Shown: positions 1 through 6,472, counted from the stretch's first letter. The stretch is DNA of 21,777 bases from Oleispira sp963933055 (GCA_963933055.1 CAWVSY010000058.1:1-21777), one strand, 5' to 3'. Program-made: numbers and translations. The notes: generated from the letters alone by a model not told the origin.

Positions 1-35
1 TCACAACACTATATTCCGCTGTCGCTTTTGTCAAT

Positions 36-85
36 TTGATATCACTTTCGTAGCCTGTTCGGTTATCAAGGCACGTTGATATCAC
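36..85. repeat. Two direct copies of TTGATATCAC
   Basis: The decamer TTGATATCAC occurs at 36-45 and again at 76-85. Each copy contains the 8-bp palindrome TGATATCA. Start-to-start distance is exactly 40 bp, close to four helical turns, which would suit cooperative binding by a dimeric regulator. No regulator is assigned, and the gene it would control may lie beyond the left edge. Confidence 0.35.
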
Positions 86-168
86 AGTAATAATTATTAT
101 ATTTTTCAATTACTTACGACATATAACCTAAAGGTGATAGGCGAACAGCTCATCTTAGTATCGGCTAA

Positions 169-318
169 TTAACGAGTTTTATTGTTGAAATTCGACCAGA
201 GTTGTAGGACAACTGCACGGCTTAAATAACCCGCATTTTCATGCTCACCCCAAGCTGCAGTAAAGGTTTTGCTAAATGAATTGTCGTAAGCTTTGTCGCG
301 TATGCAATACTTAAACAT
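169..318 (-). CDS. Possible small protein, 49 residues, unknown
   Basis: On the minus strand an ATG at 318 opens a frame that closes with TAA at 169-171. It gives 49 residues of balanced, protein-like composition (three Trp/Cys residues, mixed charge, ending NFNNKTR). It is too short to judge by length alone. A weak Shine-Dalgarno-like AGAAG lies about 7 nt upstream. It would be divergent from the DM13 gene, with only 28 bp between the two starts. I do not recognise a family or a signal peptide. It could be a real small gene, a remnant of a decayed gene, or chance; conservation across related genomes would decide. Confidence 0.3.
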   Translation of the reverse strand: MFKYCIRDKAYDNSFSKTFTAAWGEHENAGYLSRAVVLQLWSNFNNKTR

Positions 319-346
319 CTTTTACTTCTAAAGCGGCACACAACAT

Positions 347-835
347 ATGCTAAAGAAAACACTTTTATTACTCGTCACTCATGGTCTTACGGCTGGCTTT
401 GCTTTTGCAGTGGGCATGTATAGCCTTCCTATTCTTATGGCGCCCCCTGAACCAACCTCTGGCGCACTGGCATTAACGATTAAAAATACCCGTTATGTCG
501 CAACAATTGCTGACAATTTAGAGGATTCTGATTGGCTACACTGGGGAAAAGGCACATTTTCTTTAGGTGATAATCACATTGTTTTTCAGGGTAAACTTGC
601 ACCAGGGCCGGCTTATCGACTGTACTTATCTTCCCGCTTCATCGAGACTGAGCAGGATTTTCTGCAGCAAAAATCTACAATGGTTGACGCAGGAGAAGTC
701 AAAAGCTTTGGGAATTACATACTGCCTATTAGGGATGGTATCAATATAGAGAATTATAATTCTGTAATTATTTGGTGTGAATCATTTAACCAATTCATTA
801 CTGCGGCGCAATTTAAACAACCATTTAAACAATAG
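347..835 (+). CDS. DM13-domain protein, membrane-anchored
   Basis: This 162-residue protein starts with a short positive stretch (MLKK) and one hydrophobic segment (about residues 5-31), followed by a proline-rich linker (APPEP). This fits an uncleaved inner-membrane anchor with the rest in the periplasm. The remainder matches the DM13 fold: a beta-rich domain with the pattern GTFSLGDNHIVFQGKL (about 69-84), a GPAYRLYLSS strand (87-96), a G-Y-x-x-P segment near 122-127, and a conserved cysteine in SVIIWCESF (Cys144) before the final strand. DM13 domains have been proposed to take part in redox or electron transfer through that cysteine; the partner here is unknown. The start at 347 lacks a strong ribosome binding site. 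The last 11 bases overlap the convergent phosphorylase gene. Confidence 0.8.
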   Translation: MLKKTLLLLVTHGLTAGFAFAVGMYSLPILMAPPEPTSGALALTIKNTRYVATIADNLEDSDWLHWGKGTFSLGDNHIVFQGKLAPGPAYRLYLSSRFIETEQDFLQQKSTMVDAGEVKSFGNYILPIRDGINIENYNSVIIWCESFNQFITAAQFKQPFKQ

Positions 836-1583
836 CTAGGCAGACTTCGCTAATGACTGTCTTAATTTCTTTCATCCCGGTATTAATTACGCATCGAATG
901 TCATCTATGGTGATAAGTTGATCACTTTTACCTGCTGCTGGATTAACCACTAGGCATAAACTTGCGTAAGGAATATTCAGCTCTCTGGCAAGCGCCGCTT
1001 CTGGCATACCCGTCATCCCAACGACAGCACAGCCATCTTTTTCTAAGCGCTTGATTTCAGCCAGTGTTTCTAAACGTGGCCCTTGAGTTGCGCCATAGGT
1101 CCCAAAATCACTGCAACCATAACTCAACGATTGCTTCGACAAGCTTTGTATAAGAATTTGGCGTAATGACTCATCATACGGGTGGGTAAAGTCAATGTGA
1201 TCTAAGGGCTTAAAAATACCATCAAAAAAAGTATGTTCCCGGCCATGTGTATAATCAATAATTTGATCAGGCACCGATATGTGCCCAGCAATCATGTCAG
1301 AGTGAATACCACCCACAGCATTAACGGCAATAATGTGTTCAGCCCCTAACTGTTGTAATGCTAGTAAATTCGCGCGGTAATTAATCTTGTGTGGAGGAAC
1401 GACATTAGGAAGACCGTGACGTGCTAAAAACAACAAACGCACACCGTTAAGCATACCTTCTACGATGTCAGAACTAGGAACACCCAAAGAAAACGCAAAG
1501 GAGGAAGGATGATGGCGTTCAATGATATCCAATTCATTAAATTCTGTTAAACCAGAACCGCCTATAATTGCAATTGTCTTCAA
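825..1583 (-). CDS. mtnP: S-methyl-5'-thioinosine phosphorylase (MTAP/PNP family)
   Basis: This 252-residue family-2 purine nucleoside phosphorylase cleaves methylthio-nucleosides with phosphate in polyamine and methionine salvage. Visible motifs are GGSGL (residues 8-12, phosphate loop), RHG (55-57), the PPHKINYRAN region (63-72), TQGPRLET (166-173), MTGMPEA (190-196) and NPAAG (214-218). Asn214 stands where adenosine-type MTAPs carry Asp and 6-oxopurine PNPs carry Asn. It therefore points to the thioinosine substrate, as reported for Pseudomonas aeruginosa PA3004, which sits in the same neighbourhood. Translation appears to start at TTG (1583), because GGGGA lies 6 nt upstream and there is no in-frame ATG nearby. 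It is last in the psrA operon, 42 nt after nagZ, and overlaps the DM13 gene tail to tail. Confidence 0.9.
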   Translation of the reverse strand: MKTIAIIGGSGLTEFNELDIIERHHPSSFAFSLGVPSSDIVEGMLNGVRLLFLARHGLPNVVPPHKINYRANLLALQQLGAEHIIAVNAVGGIHSDMIAGHISVPDQIIDYTHGREHTFFDGIFKPLDHIDFTHPYDESLRQILIQSLSKQSLSYGCSDFGTYGATQGPRLETLAEIKRLEKDGCAVVGMTGMPEAALARELNIPYASLCLVVNPAAGKSDQLITIDDIRCVINTGMKEIKTVISEVCLAIV

Positions 1584-1625
1584 GCCATTCCCCAGTTGTT
1601 TGTAAACATTAATAAAAATATAACA

Positions 1626-2639
1626 TTAAGTAAAATACGGCGAACAGATGGCAAGATGATGAGCCCAATCAGCGCTTTCATACAAATGTTCATCAACTAA
1701 AGGCTTCGCTCGCATGTCTTGCAAAGTAATCAATGGCCACTGCTGATCTCGAACCGTATCAACAATTTCTTGCGCGGCATCCCGTTTATTACAAATCAAT
1801 AATACATTGCAGCCTGCCTCTTTCGCTTTCTGAGCACGAATACTCGGACGACCAGAGGCAGCAGCCCCTTCCATAGAAAGATCATCACTGTAAATCAAGC
1901 CCTTGAAGCCCATGTCTTTGCGCAGAATATCTTGTAGCCAGTGCTTAGAGAAGCCCGCCGTAAAATTTGCATCAATTTGGGTATATACAACGTGGGCTGG
2001 CATGATCGCCGCTAATTGATTATCTGCAATAAGCTGTTTAAACGGTATTAAGTCATTATGTTCTAATGCTTCGAAACTGCGTGCATCTGTTGGTAATTCT
2101 AAATGAGAATCTGCAGTCACATAACCATGCCCAGGAAAGTGTTTCGCAGTAGCCGACATTCCAGCTTGTTCCATTCCCTTAATAAAAGCCTGAGAAAGCG
2201 CTAATACCTGCTCTGGTTTTTCAGCAAAAGCTCGATCGCCAATAACGCCTGAGCGGCCAAAATCCAAATCAAGCACCGGTGCAAAACTGATATCCACTCC
2301 ATGATAAATAAGTTCCGCAGCCATCAACCAACCCAAAGAGAAAGACTGTTTAAGCGCTAAACCTTCATCGCTGACAAAAACATCGCCTAATTTACGCATC
2401 GCCGGAAGTCGCAAAAACCCCTCACGAAAGCGCTGCACTCGACCGCCTTCTTGGTCAACAGCAATCAGCAAGTCGGCCCTCAAAGCTTTGATACTGGCGC
2501 ATAAATTGGCAAGTTGTTCAGGGCTTTCATAATTACGAGAGAAAAGAATCAGACCAGCAATTTCGGGCTGTAATAAAAATTGCTCATCTTCAAGTGTTAA
2601 TACTAAGCCTGCAATATCGGCCATTACACAGATCGACAT
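1626..2639 (-). CDS. nagZ: Beta-N-acetylhexosaminidase NagZ (GH3)
   Basis: A cytoplasmic family-3 glycoside hydrolase that removes GlcNAc from anhydromuropeptides in peptidoglycan recycling. It releases the anhydroMurNAc-peptides that signal AmpC induction where AmpR is present. I place the start at the ATG at 2639, giving 337 residues, because GAGGA lies 6 nt upstream and the protein then begins MSICVMADIAG, as in relatives; a longer frame from 2672 is possible. With this start, AVDQEGGRVQR lies near residues 60-70, KHFPGHG at 166-172, the Asp/His loop DSH at 177-179, and the nucleophile motif SDDLSMEGA from 251. There is no signal peptide. It overlaps the end of the upstream YkuD gene by 16 nt, so translation is probably coupled. 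Confidence 0.95.
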   Translation of the reverse strand: MSICVMADIAGLVLTLEDEQFLLQPEIAGLILFSRNYESPEQLANLCASIKALRADLLIAVDQEGGRVQRFREGFLRLPAMRKLGDVFVSDEGLALKQSFSLGWLMAAELIYHGVDISFAPVLDLDFGRSGVIGDRAFAEKPEQVLALSQAFIKGMEQAGMSATAKHFPGHGYVTADSHLELPTDARSFEALEHNDLIPFKQLIADNQLAAIMPAHVVYTQIDANFTAGFSKHWLQDILRKDMGFKGLIYSDDLSMEGAAASGRPSIRAQKAKEAGCNVLLICNKRDAAQEIVDTVRDQQWPLITLQDMRAKPLVDEHLYESADWAHHLAICSPYFT

Positions 2640-3163
2640 GGTATCCTCGCGAATGTTGATTCTTGCAACCAAATACTTGTGCCAACAGGGATCAGATCAA
2701 ACAACTCAATCACATCCGCATTACGCATACGTATGCAACCATGAGATTCAGGAACCCCCATAGGCTCGCTATCTGGAGTGCCATGAATATAAATATAGCG
2801 CTGCATACTATCGACATTACCAAAACGGTTATGACCGATCTCACAACCACTCAGCCAAATAATTCTGGACAAAATCCAGTCACGATGAGGAAATTGCTTA
2901 GCCAACTGTGGCGAGTATACTTCGCCCGTCAAGCGACGACCTACAAAGACACTATTAATGTCAGCTTCCGCCCCAATTTTAGCGCGTGCAACATGCCAGC
3001 CTAACGGTGTTTTATTAGAGCCTTTTTGTTCACCTATGCCCAATTTAGCGGTAGAAACAGGATAAATTCTAACTTCGCCTTTAAGCTGAAGCCGTAAACA
3101 TTGATCTTGAATAGAGACTTCAATCACTGGCTTGAAATTAGCCGCAGTCGGATCAATTTGCAT
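2624..3163 (-). CDS. YkuD-family L,D-carboxypeptidase/transpeptidase, cytoplasmic type
   Basis: This 179-residue protein is essentially a single YkuD catalytic domain. The hallmark HGTPDSEPMGVPESHGCIRM lies at about residues 127-146, with the catalytic His and Cys in SHGC. The N-terminus is polar (MQIDPTAANFKP), with no signal peptide, lipobox or membrane segment, so the enzyme should be cytoplasmic, unlike secreted L,D-transpeptidases. A signal-less YkuD enzyme of this kind, ElsL (formerly LdtK) of Acinetobacter baumannii, acts as an L,D-carboxypeptidase that trims tetrapeptides during cell-wall recycling. The same role is likely here because nagZ follows directly. Function is inference. The start overlaps psrA by 11 nt and has no clear ribosome binding site, suggesting translational coupling. 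Confidence 0.85.
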   Translation of the reverse strand: MQIDPTAANFKPVIEVSIQDQCLRLQLKGEVRIYPVSTAKLGIGEQKGSNKTPLGWHVARAKIGAEADINSVFVGRRLTGEVYSPQLAKQFPHRDWILSRIIWLSGCEIGHNRFGNVDSMQRYIYIHGTPDSEPMGVPESHGCIRMRNADVIELFDLIPVGTSIWLQESTFARIPCRSV

Positions 3164-3788
3164 CGTTATCGACAGCCATCAAACCTGACGCTAAGAACGG
3201 CATTAGCTGGCTAATGACATCTTTTACATCCGATTGAGTTCCTAAATCATGATTTTCCATCGCCACCAATGAATCGACACTCGACATGGTGAAAACTGCC
3301 GCACCCAACATAAAGTGAATACGCCAAAAACGTTCTTTCGGTGATAGCTCAGGGGTTATACGATTAACCTCTTTCATATAACGCGCAAATACCTCACCGT
3401 ACTCACTGGTTAAAAATTTGCGCAAATGCCCCTGCCCCTGACTATAAGCCAAACCGAGCAAACGCATGAATACTCCAAATTTTTCCGGCTTTTCTAAGCC
3501 AGACTTTGCCAGCGTAATCACCAACAACTTTAATAACTGCTCAGGGGTATTATGCTGCAACTCGATGACATCAAGCTGATCTGAAAATTGGTGACTAAAA
3601 GGCGTAAGGTAACGTGCAAATACCGCCTGTATAAGAGACTTCTTCGACCCAAAATGGTAATTAACTGCCGCCAAATTCACCCCTGCTTTCGTTGTAATAT
3701 TACGCAGTGACGTTTCGGCAAATCCTTTTTCAGAAAATAAAGCTTCCGCTGCGTCCAGAATGCGCTCGACGGTATCTTTCTGTGCCAT
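3153..3788 (-). CDS. psrA: TetR-family regulator PsrA
   Basis: This 211-residue TetR-type repressor has an N-terminal helix-turn-helix (about residues 26-46) containing GVNLAAVNYHFGSKKSLIQAVF, nearly identical in character to Pseudomonas PsrA, followed by a ligand-binding all-helical domain with FMRLLGLAYSQGQGHLRKFL. In Pseudomonas, PsrA binds long-chain fatty acids, represses its own gene and beta-oxidation genes, and activates rpoS. Context agrees: in P. aeruginosa psrA also lies between nagZ and lexA-sulA. A palindrome fitting the PsrA motif lies 28-45 bp upstream of the start (3816-3833), so autorepression is expected. It heads an operon with the YkuD enzyme, nagZ and mtnP, joined by overlaps. 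Confidence 0.9.
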   Translation of the reverse strand: MAQKDTVERILDAAEALFSEKGFAETSLRNITTKAGVNLAAVNYHFGSKKSLIQAVFARYLTPFSHQFSDQLDVIELQHNTPEQLLKLLVITLAKSGLEKPEKFGVFMRLLGLAYSQGQGHLRKFLTSEYGEVFARYMKEVNRITPELSPKERFWRIHFMLGAAVFTMSSVDSLVAMENHDLGTQSDVKDVISQLMPFLASGLMAVDNDAN

Positions 3789-3815
3789 ATGAACTCATAT
3801 TATTAATAAATAAAA

Positions 3816-3833
3816 TTCAAACATACGTTTTAA
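3816..3833. promoter_or_regulatory. PsrA-type operator palindrome
   Basis: The sequence TTCAAACATACGTTTTAA is an inverted repeat with one mismatch (TTCAAAC / GTTTTAA around ATAC). It fits the published PsrA consensus G/CAAAC-N2-4-GTTTG/C, with CAAAC at 3818-3822 and GTTT at 3827-3830; only the last base (T) deviates. It sits 28 bp upstream of the psrA start and about 70 bp from the lexA -35 element. Autoregulation of psrA is the likely role. Confidence 0.7.
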
Positions 3834-3903
3834 ACACTATGAGTGCAAGCGATTGCAGCGCAGATTTAAGAGATAGTTTTTGAGCATTATTGCAACGAAT
3901 CAC

Positions 3904-3932
3904 TTTACAGCAGTATAAACACTGTATATATT
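3904..3932 (+). promoter_or_regulatory. lexA sigma70 promoter
   Basis: TTTACA at 3904-3909 and TATATT at 3927-3932 are separated by 17 bp, each 5/6 to consensus. The -10 element lies inside the first LexA box, so bound LexA would block polymerase. Transcription should begin near 3939, about 54 nt before the lexA ATG. Confidence 0.6.
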
Positions 3933-3939
3933 TACACCC
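3920..3939. promoter_or_regulatory. LexA (SOS) box 1
   Basis: CTGT at 3922-3925, eight AT bases (ATATATTT) and ACAC at 3934-3937 match the gammaproteobacterial SOS box CTGT-N8-ACAG except for the last base. The AT-rich centre is typical. The box covers the lexA -10 element, so this is negative autoregulation. Confidence 0.75.
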
Positions 3940-3958
3940 ACTGTATAGATAAACACCA
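3939..3958. promoter_or_regulatory. LexA (SOS) box 2
   Basis: A second half-site pair, CTGT at 3941-3944 and ACAC at 3953-3956 with the spacer ATAGATAA, lies 19 bp after the first box. Two tandem boxes ahead of lexA also occur in Escherichia coli. This one has the same G-to-C change in the final base as box 1. Confidence 0.6.
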
Positions 3959-3992
3959 TTAACAAGCACTCGAAAAACTACGGGAATTGATT

Positions 3993-4592
3993 ATGACTAA
4001 GCTCACTGCGAGACAACAAGAGGTTCTTGATTTAATCAAGCGCGCTATTGTTAAAACTGGTTTCCCGCCTACACGTGCTGAAATTGCTGAACAGCTGGGT
4101 TTTCGTTCACCCAATGCTGCCGAAGAACACCTAAAAGCCCTTGCGCGCAAAGGTGCCATTGAAATGATGCCTGGTGCATCTCGTGGCATTCGAATAGTAG
4201 AAGAACAACAGCAAGGTTTACCCATTATTGGTCGCGTCGCGGCTGGAGAACCGATTCTGGCACAAGAGCACATTGAAGATCATTGTCAGATTCCAGCCAA
4301 CTGGTTTAAACCCAATGCTGACTTCTTATTAGAAGTACATGGCGAAAGCATGATTAACATTGGCATTATGGACGGCGACTTAATTGCGGTACATAAAACA
4401 GAAGTTGCCCGCAACGGCCAAATCGTTGTTGCTCGAGTAGAAGACGACGTCACTGTAAAACGCTATCAAAAGAATCGTAACAAAGTGACTCTACTGGCTG
4501 AAAATGACGACTTCGCACCGATTGAAGTTAACTTAAAAGATACCAATTTCTCTATTGAAGGGCTTTATGTAGGCGTTATCCGCAGACAATAA
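3993..4592 (+). CDS. lexA: SOS repressor LexA
   Basis: This 199-residue protein represses DNA-damage genes and self-cleaves when stimulated by RecA filaments. The N-terminal winged helix (about 1-70) starts MTKLTARQQEVLDLIK and includes PPTRAEIAEQLGFRSPNAAEEHLKAL. The cleavage bond is Ala84-Gly85 in RVAAGEP. The catalytic serine is Ser119 (GESM) and the lysine is Lys156 (VTVKRY), at the same numbers as in E. coli. I use the ATG at 3993, with GGGA about 9 nt upstream, rather than a TTG two codons earlier, because the protein then aligns with its family. Its own promoter carries two LexA boxes. sulA follows 76 nt later without its own box, so the two are likely one transcript. Confidence 0.97.
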   Translation: MTKLTARQQEVLDLIKRAIVKTGFPPTRAEIAEQLGFRSPNAAEEHLKALARKGAIEMMPGASRGIRIVEEQQQGLPIIGRVAAGEPILAQEHIEDHCQIPANWFKPNADFLLEVHGESMINIGIMDGDLIAVHKTEVARNGQIVVARVEDDVTVKRYQKNRNKVTLLAENDDFAPIEVNLKDTNFSIEGLYVGVIRRQ

Positions 4593-4668
4593 GCCTCATA
4601 TTTCAATACGGCATAACCGGTATAAATTTAGCAACGACACATAATTTCATTAATACAAGGAGTTCAGC

Positions 4669-5094
4669 ATGCGTCAATTACCACTTGGAATACAAAACTC
4701 TGAATTAGCATTAAGCAGCGGATTAACTGCCAATAATGCACCTCAGTCAGGTATTAGTGAAATTATTTTAGCCGCGGATAGCGCATTACAACCCGTTTAT
4801 TTATTGCCCATTCTTGCACAAATGTCATTGGATAAACGCTGGTTAATGTGGATCGGCGATGAACATAGCCTGAATAGAAATTGGGTATCGGCGCTAGGCA
4901 TCGACACAGCACAAGTTCTTTATATTAAAGCGGAAGAACCCTGCTTCTTGCAAGTATGCTGCAAAGCCTTATCGGCGGGCACTGGGCACATCATTATTGA
5001 ATGGACGGGGAAAATCAGCGATGAAGAACTGACCTTACTTGATGAAGCGGCCAAGCAAGGAAACAGTCATGGTTTGCTAATACGCCGTCGTTAA
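4669..5094 (+). CDS. sulA: Cell-division inhibitor SulA
   Basis: This 141-residue SulA-family protein is expected to bind FtsZ and halt division during the SOS response until it is degraded. The RecA-like fold is visible in ISEIILAADSALQPVYLLPILAQMS (about 29-53), RWLMWIGD (57-64), and the strand GHIIIEWTGKISDEELTLL (about 105-123). It is shorter than P. aeruginosa SulA mainly at the ends. A good ribosome binding site (AAGGAG, 4657-4662) precedes the ATG by 6 nt. Its place directly after lexA matches the Pseudomonas lexA-sulA operon. No LexA box or strong promoter is visible in the 76-nt gap, so induction probably comes from the lexA promoter. No terminator is seen before the convergent gene at 5117. 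Confidence 0.88.
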   Translation: MRQLPLGIQNSELALSSGLTANNAPQSGISEIILAADSALQPVYLLPILAQMSLDKRWLMWIGDEHSLNRNWVSALGIDTAQVLYIKAEEPCFLQVCCKALSAGTGHIIIEWTGKISDEELTLLDEAAKQGNSHGLLIRRR

Positions 5095-5116
5095 TATTAT
5101 TCAAACCTATAATCGA

Positions 5117-5371
5117 TTAGTGGATAATACTGGGAGTTTCCGGCTCTGTTACAATACTTTCTTGCTCAAACTCTAAGCCTGAAAGCTCACTTACTTTATT
5201 AACGCCGGCCTCAATCATCGCATGAGCCACTTCAATATGATTGTTTTTTAGATTCTCACGCGCTTCCTCAGAGAATTTAATTCTAACAATCATCTCTTCA
5301 GAAGTGTCATCTGCTTTACGCAAACCGATATCACCGTTTGATAATTCTATAATTTCAAAAAAATCAGCCAT
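5117..5371 (-). CDS. Conserved 84-residue hypothetical protein (PA3009-like)
   Basis: A small acidic soluble protein starting MADFFEIIELSNGDIGLR, with a predicted beta-hairpin followed by helices (KFSEEARENLKNNHIEVAHAMIEAG) and an acidic, proline-containing tail. It has no signal peptide, membrane segment, cysteine or recognisable catalytic motif. It resembles the small conserved protein at the same place beside sulA in Pseudomonas (PA3009), whose function I do not know. I use the ATG at 5371, with GGGGAA about 9 nt upstream; a GTG five codons earlier (5386) is the alternative. It follows the DUF6586-type gene by 37 nt and is the last gene of the yfaZ-like operon, converging on sulA with a 22-bp gap. 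Confidence 0.8.
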   Translation of the reverse strand: MADFFEIIELSNGDIGLRKADDTSEEMIVRIKFSEEARENLKNNHIEVAHAMIEAGVNKVSELSGLEFEQESIVTEPETPSIIH

Positions 5372-5408
5372 GCCTAACTTCCCCACTTAACTCGCTGTAC
5401 GTTTTTAA

Positions 5409-5912
5409 CTAGCTTTCTTGGCGATTATTTCGCTGCAATTCAATAATACCGGTTAACGCTGAATACCATTTTCGCAAAGGTAACTCATTAGACGTTGTAT
5501 CATTCAACTGAATCATTTGAGGACTGTTCACGACCTTTGGAGCCATCACAACTTCTTTCTGGCTGCATTGCTGAAAAGCTAACTGCAGCTGACTCAGCCA
5601 GCTAAAACTGTCTGACTCTAACTGCTTCAACTCTGTCATCTCACCAGTGGCGACCGTGACATTTTCCAATAACTGCGATAACGAATAAAACTCATCACGA
5701 TATTGAGCAATGTCGGCTAACTCATGCAAATAAGATTGATAAGCCAATACCAGCTGAAACAATACCGACTCCTGCATTGCGCTAATCATCGCAACCGGTA
5801 CATCGCTATAAGAACCTGGCTGCTGGCTTTCTTCTTCCATCTGTTCAGAGGCTTCAAGTAAAAGTCTTGCTTGATAGAGCTTTTGATTGCTATGAGCTAA
5901 CCACTGCGCCAT
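5409..5912 (-). CDS. DUF6586-type hypothetical protein (PA3010-like)
   Basis: This 167-residue, mostly helical, Gln/Leu-rich soluble protein starts MAQWLAHSNQKLYQARLLLE. The opening NQKLYxAxLxLE, the central helical pair (about 38-75 and 85-115) and a C-terminal SALTGIIELQR helix correspond to the uncharacterised family seen next to sulA and topA in Pseudomonas (PA3010). I see no catalytic residues, signal peptide or metal site. Its ATG overlaps the stop codon of the upstream outer-membrane protein gene (TAATG), so translation is likely coupled. That is odd for a cytoplasmic protein following an exported one and may point to shared regulation only. Confidence 0.8.
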   Translation of the reverse strand: MAQWLAHSNQKLYQARLLLEASEQMEEESQQPGSYSDVPVAMISAMQESVLFQLVLAYQSYLHELADIAQYRDEFYSLSQLLENVTVATGEMTELKQLESDSFSWLSQLQLAFQQCSQKEVVMAPKVVNSPQMIQLNDTTSNELPLRKWYSALTGIIELQRNNRQES

Positions 5913-6472
5913 TAAAAGTCTACCTTTAAACCAAAGTGTAAGCCGTGCTCAAGCATGATGTCTTTCTTTGACTGTTCAACATCCAGCTTACTATTACGGA
6001 AGCCCGCATAGATGCGCGCTGTTGGCAGCAAAGCATATTGAATACGAATATCACTATCCAGCAAGCTTTCAGTGTCGCCAAAAGAAACAACGCTTGGCGC
6101 ATAATAAACATAGCCCGCTAGACTAATACCTTGTGTTTTAGGGATGTTATAACGGAAAAAACCGCCTAAACCTAACGCACCGCCATCATAATCGTCGGCA
6201 ACGTAGCCAAAAAGACGACCACCAACACCTAGATACAATGGGCTGTTAGGCTCACGCACATCAACAACATGCAGACCCAAGGCCGCAAGCTGACCTTCGT
6301 CTTCATGATGCTGAATGCTGGCACCAATATGCAAACCAGAACCTACTTTGGTTGCATCATATTCAAGGCGCGCAGAATCACTGGCCAAGCTAATATCTAA
6401 TGAACCACCCGCAACGGCATTCATACTTCCCGCTAGCAAAAGGCTAGAACACATCAATTTCAAAGTTTTCAT
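5912..6472 (-). CDS. YfaZ-like outer-membrane protein
   Basis: This 186-residue exported protein has a signal peptide (MKTLKL, then a hydrophobic core, cleavage likely after Ala21 in AVA-GG). The mature part alternates polar and hydrophobic residues in about eight strands (GSLDISLAS, GLHIGASIQHH, LYLGVGGRLFGYV, GISLAGYVYYAP, RIQYALLPTARIYAGFR) and ends in LHFGLKVDF. A terminal Phe is typical of proteins inserted by the BAM complex. It matches the YfaZ family, whose function is unknown. I use the ATG at 6472, with a GAGAAA purine stretch just upstream, rather than a TTG at 6484. An extended -10 promoter lies about 27-35 nt upstream. It heads a three-gene operon. Confidence 0.82.
   Translation of the reverse strand: MKTLKLMCSSLLLAGSMNAVAGGSLDISLASDSARLEYDATKVGSGLHIGASIQHHEDEGQLAALGLHVVDVREPNSPLYLGVGGRLFGYVADDYDGGALGLGGFFRYNIPKTQGISLAGYVYYAPSVVSFGDTESLLDSDIRIQYALLPTARIYAGFRNSKLDVEQSKKDIMLEHGLHFGLKVDF

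Larger units (their letters stand above)
1..346. other. Left-edge region, mostly intergenic
   Basis: No long gene is visible. The stretch is AT-rich on the left (positions 85-125) and holds two copies of the 10-mer TTGATATCAC at 36-45 and 76-85, exactly 40 bp apart. The only protein-like reading frame is a 49-codon minus-strand ORF at 169-318, listed separately. A weak extended -10 (TGC followed by AATACT, 303-311) with TTGTCG at 281-286 could serve the DM13 gene, but the 19 bp spacing is poor. A minus-strand frame stays open from about 107 to the left edge without a convincing start. Confidence 0.5.

Noticed and set aside
1..107. Minus-strand open frame running off the left edge, starting at a possible TTG near 107
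   Set aside because: No ribosome binding site, an AT-rich low-complexity start and only about 36 codons visible; it also spans the TTGATATCAC repeats, which look regulatory.
2640..2672. Longer nagZ start giving 11 extra residues
   Set aside because: It would overlap the YkuD gene by 49 nt; the ATG at 2639 has a good GAGGA and matches family N-termini.
2663..3004. 113-codon plus-strand frame opposite the YkuD gene
   Set aside because: It is the antisense of a conserved catalytic domain, with no ribosome binding site or recognisable protein features.
4593..4668. Separate LexA box for sulA
   Set aside because: No CTGT-N8-ACAG-like site lies in the gap; induction from the lexA promoter is the simpler reading.
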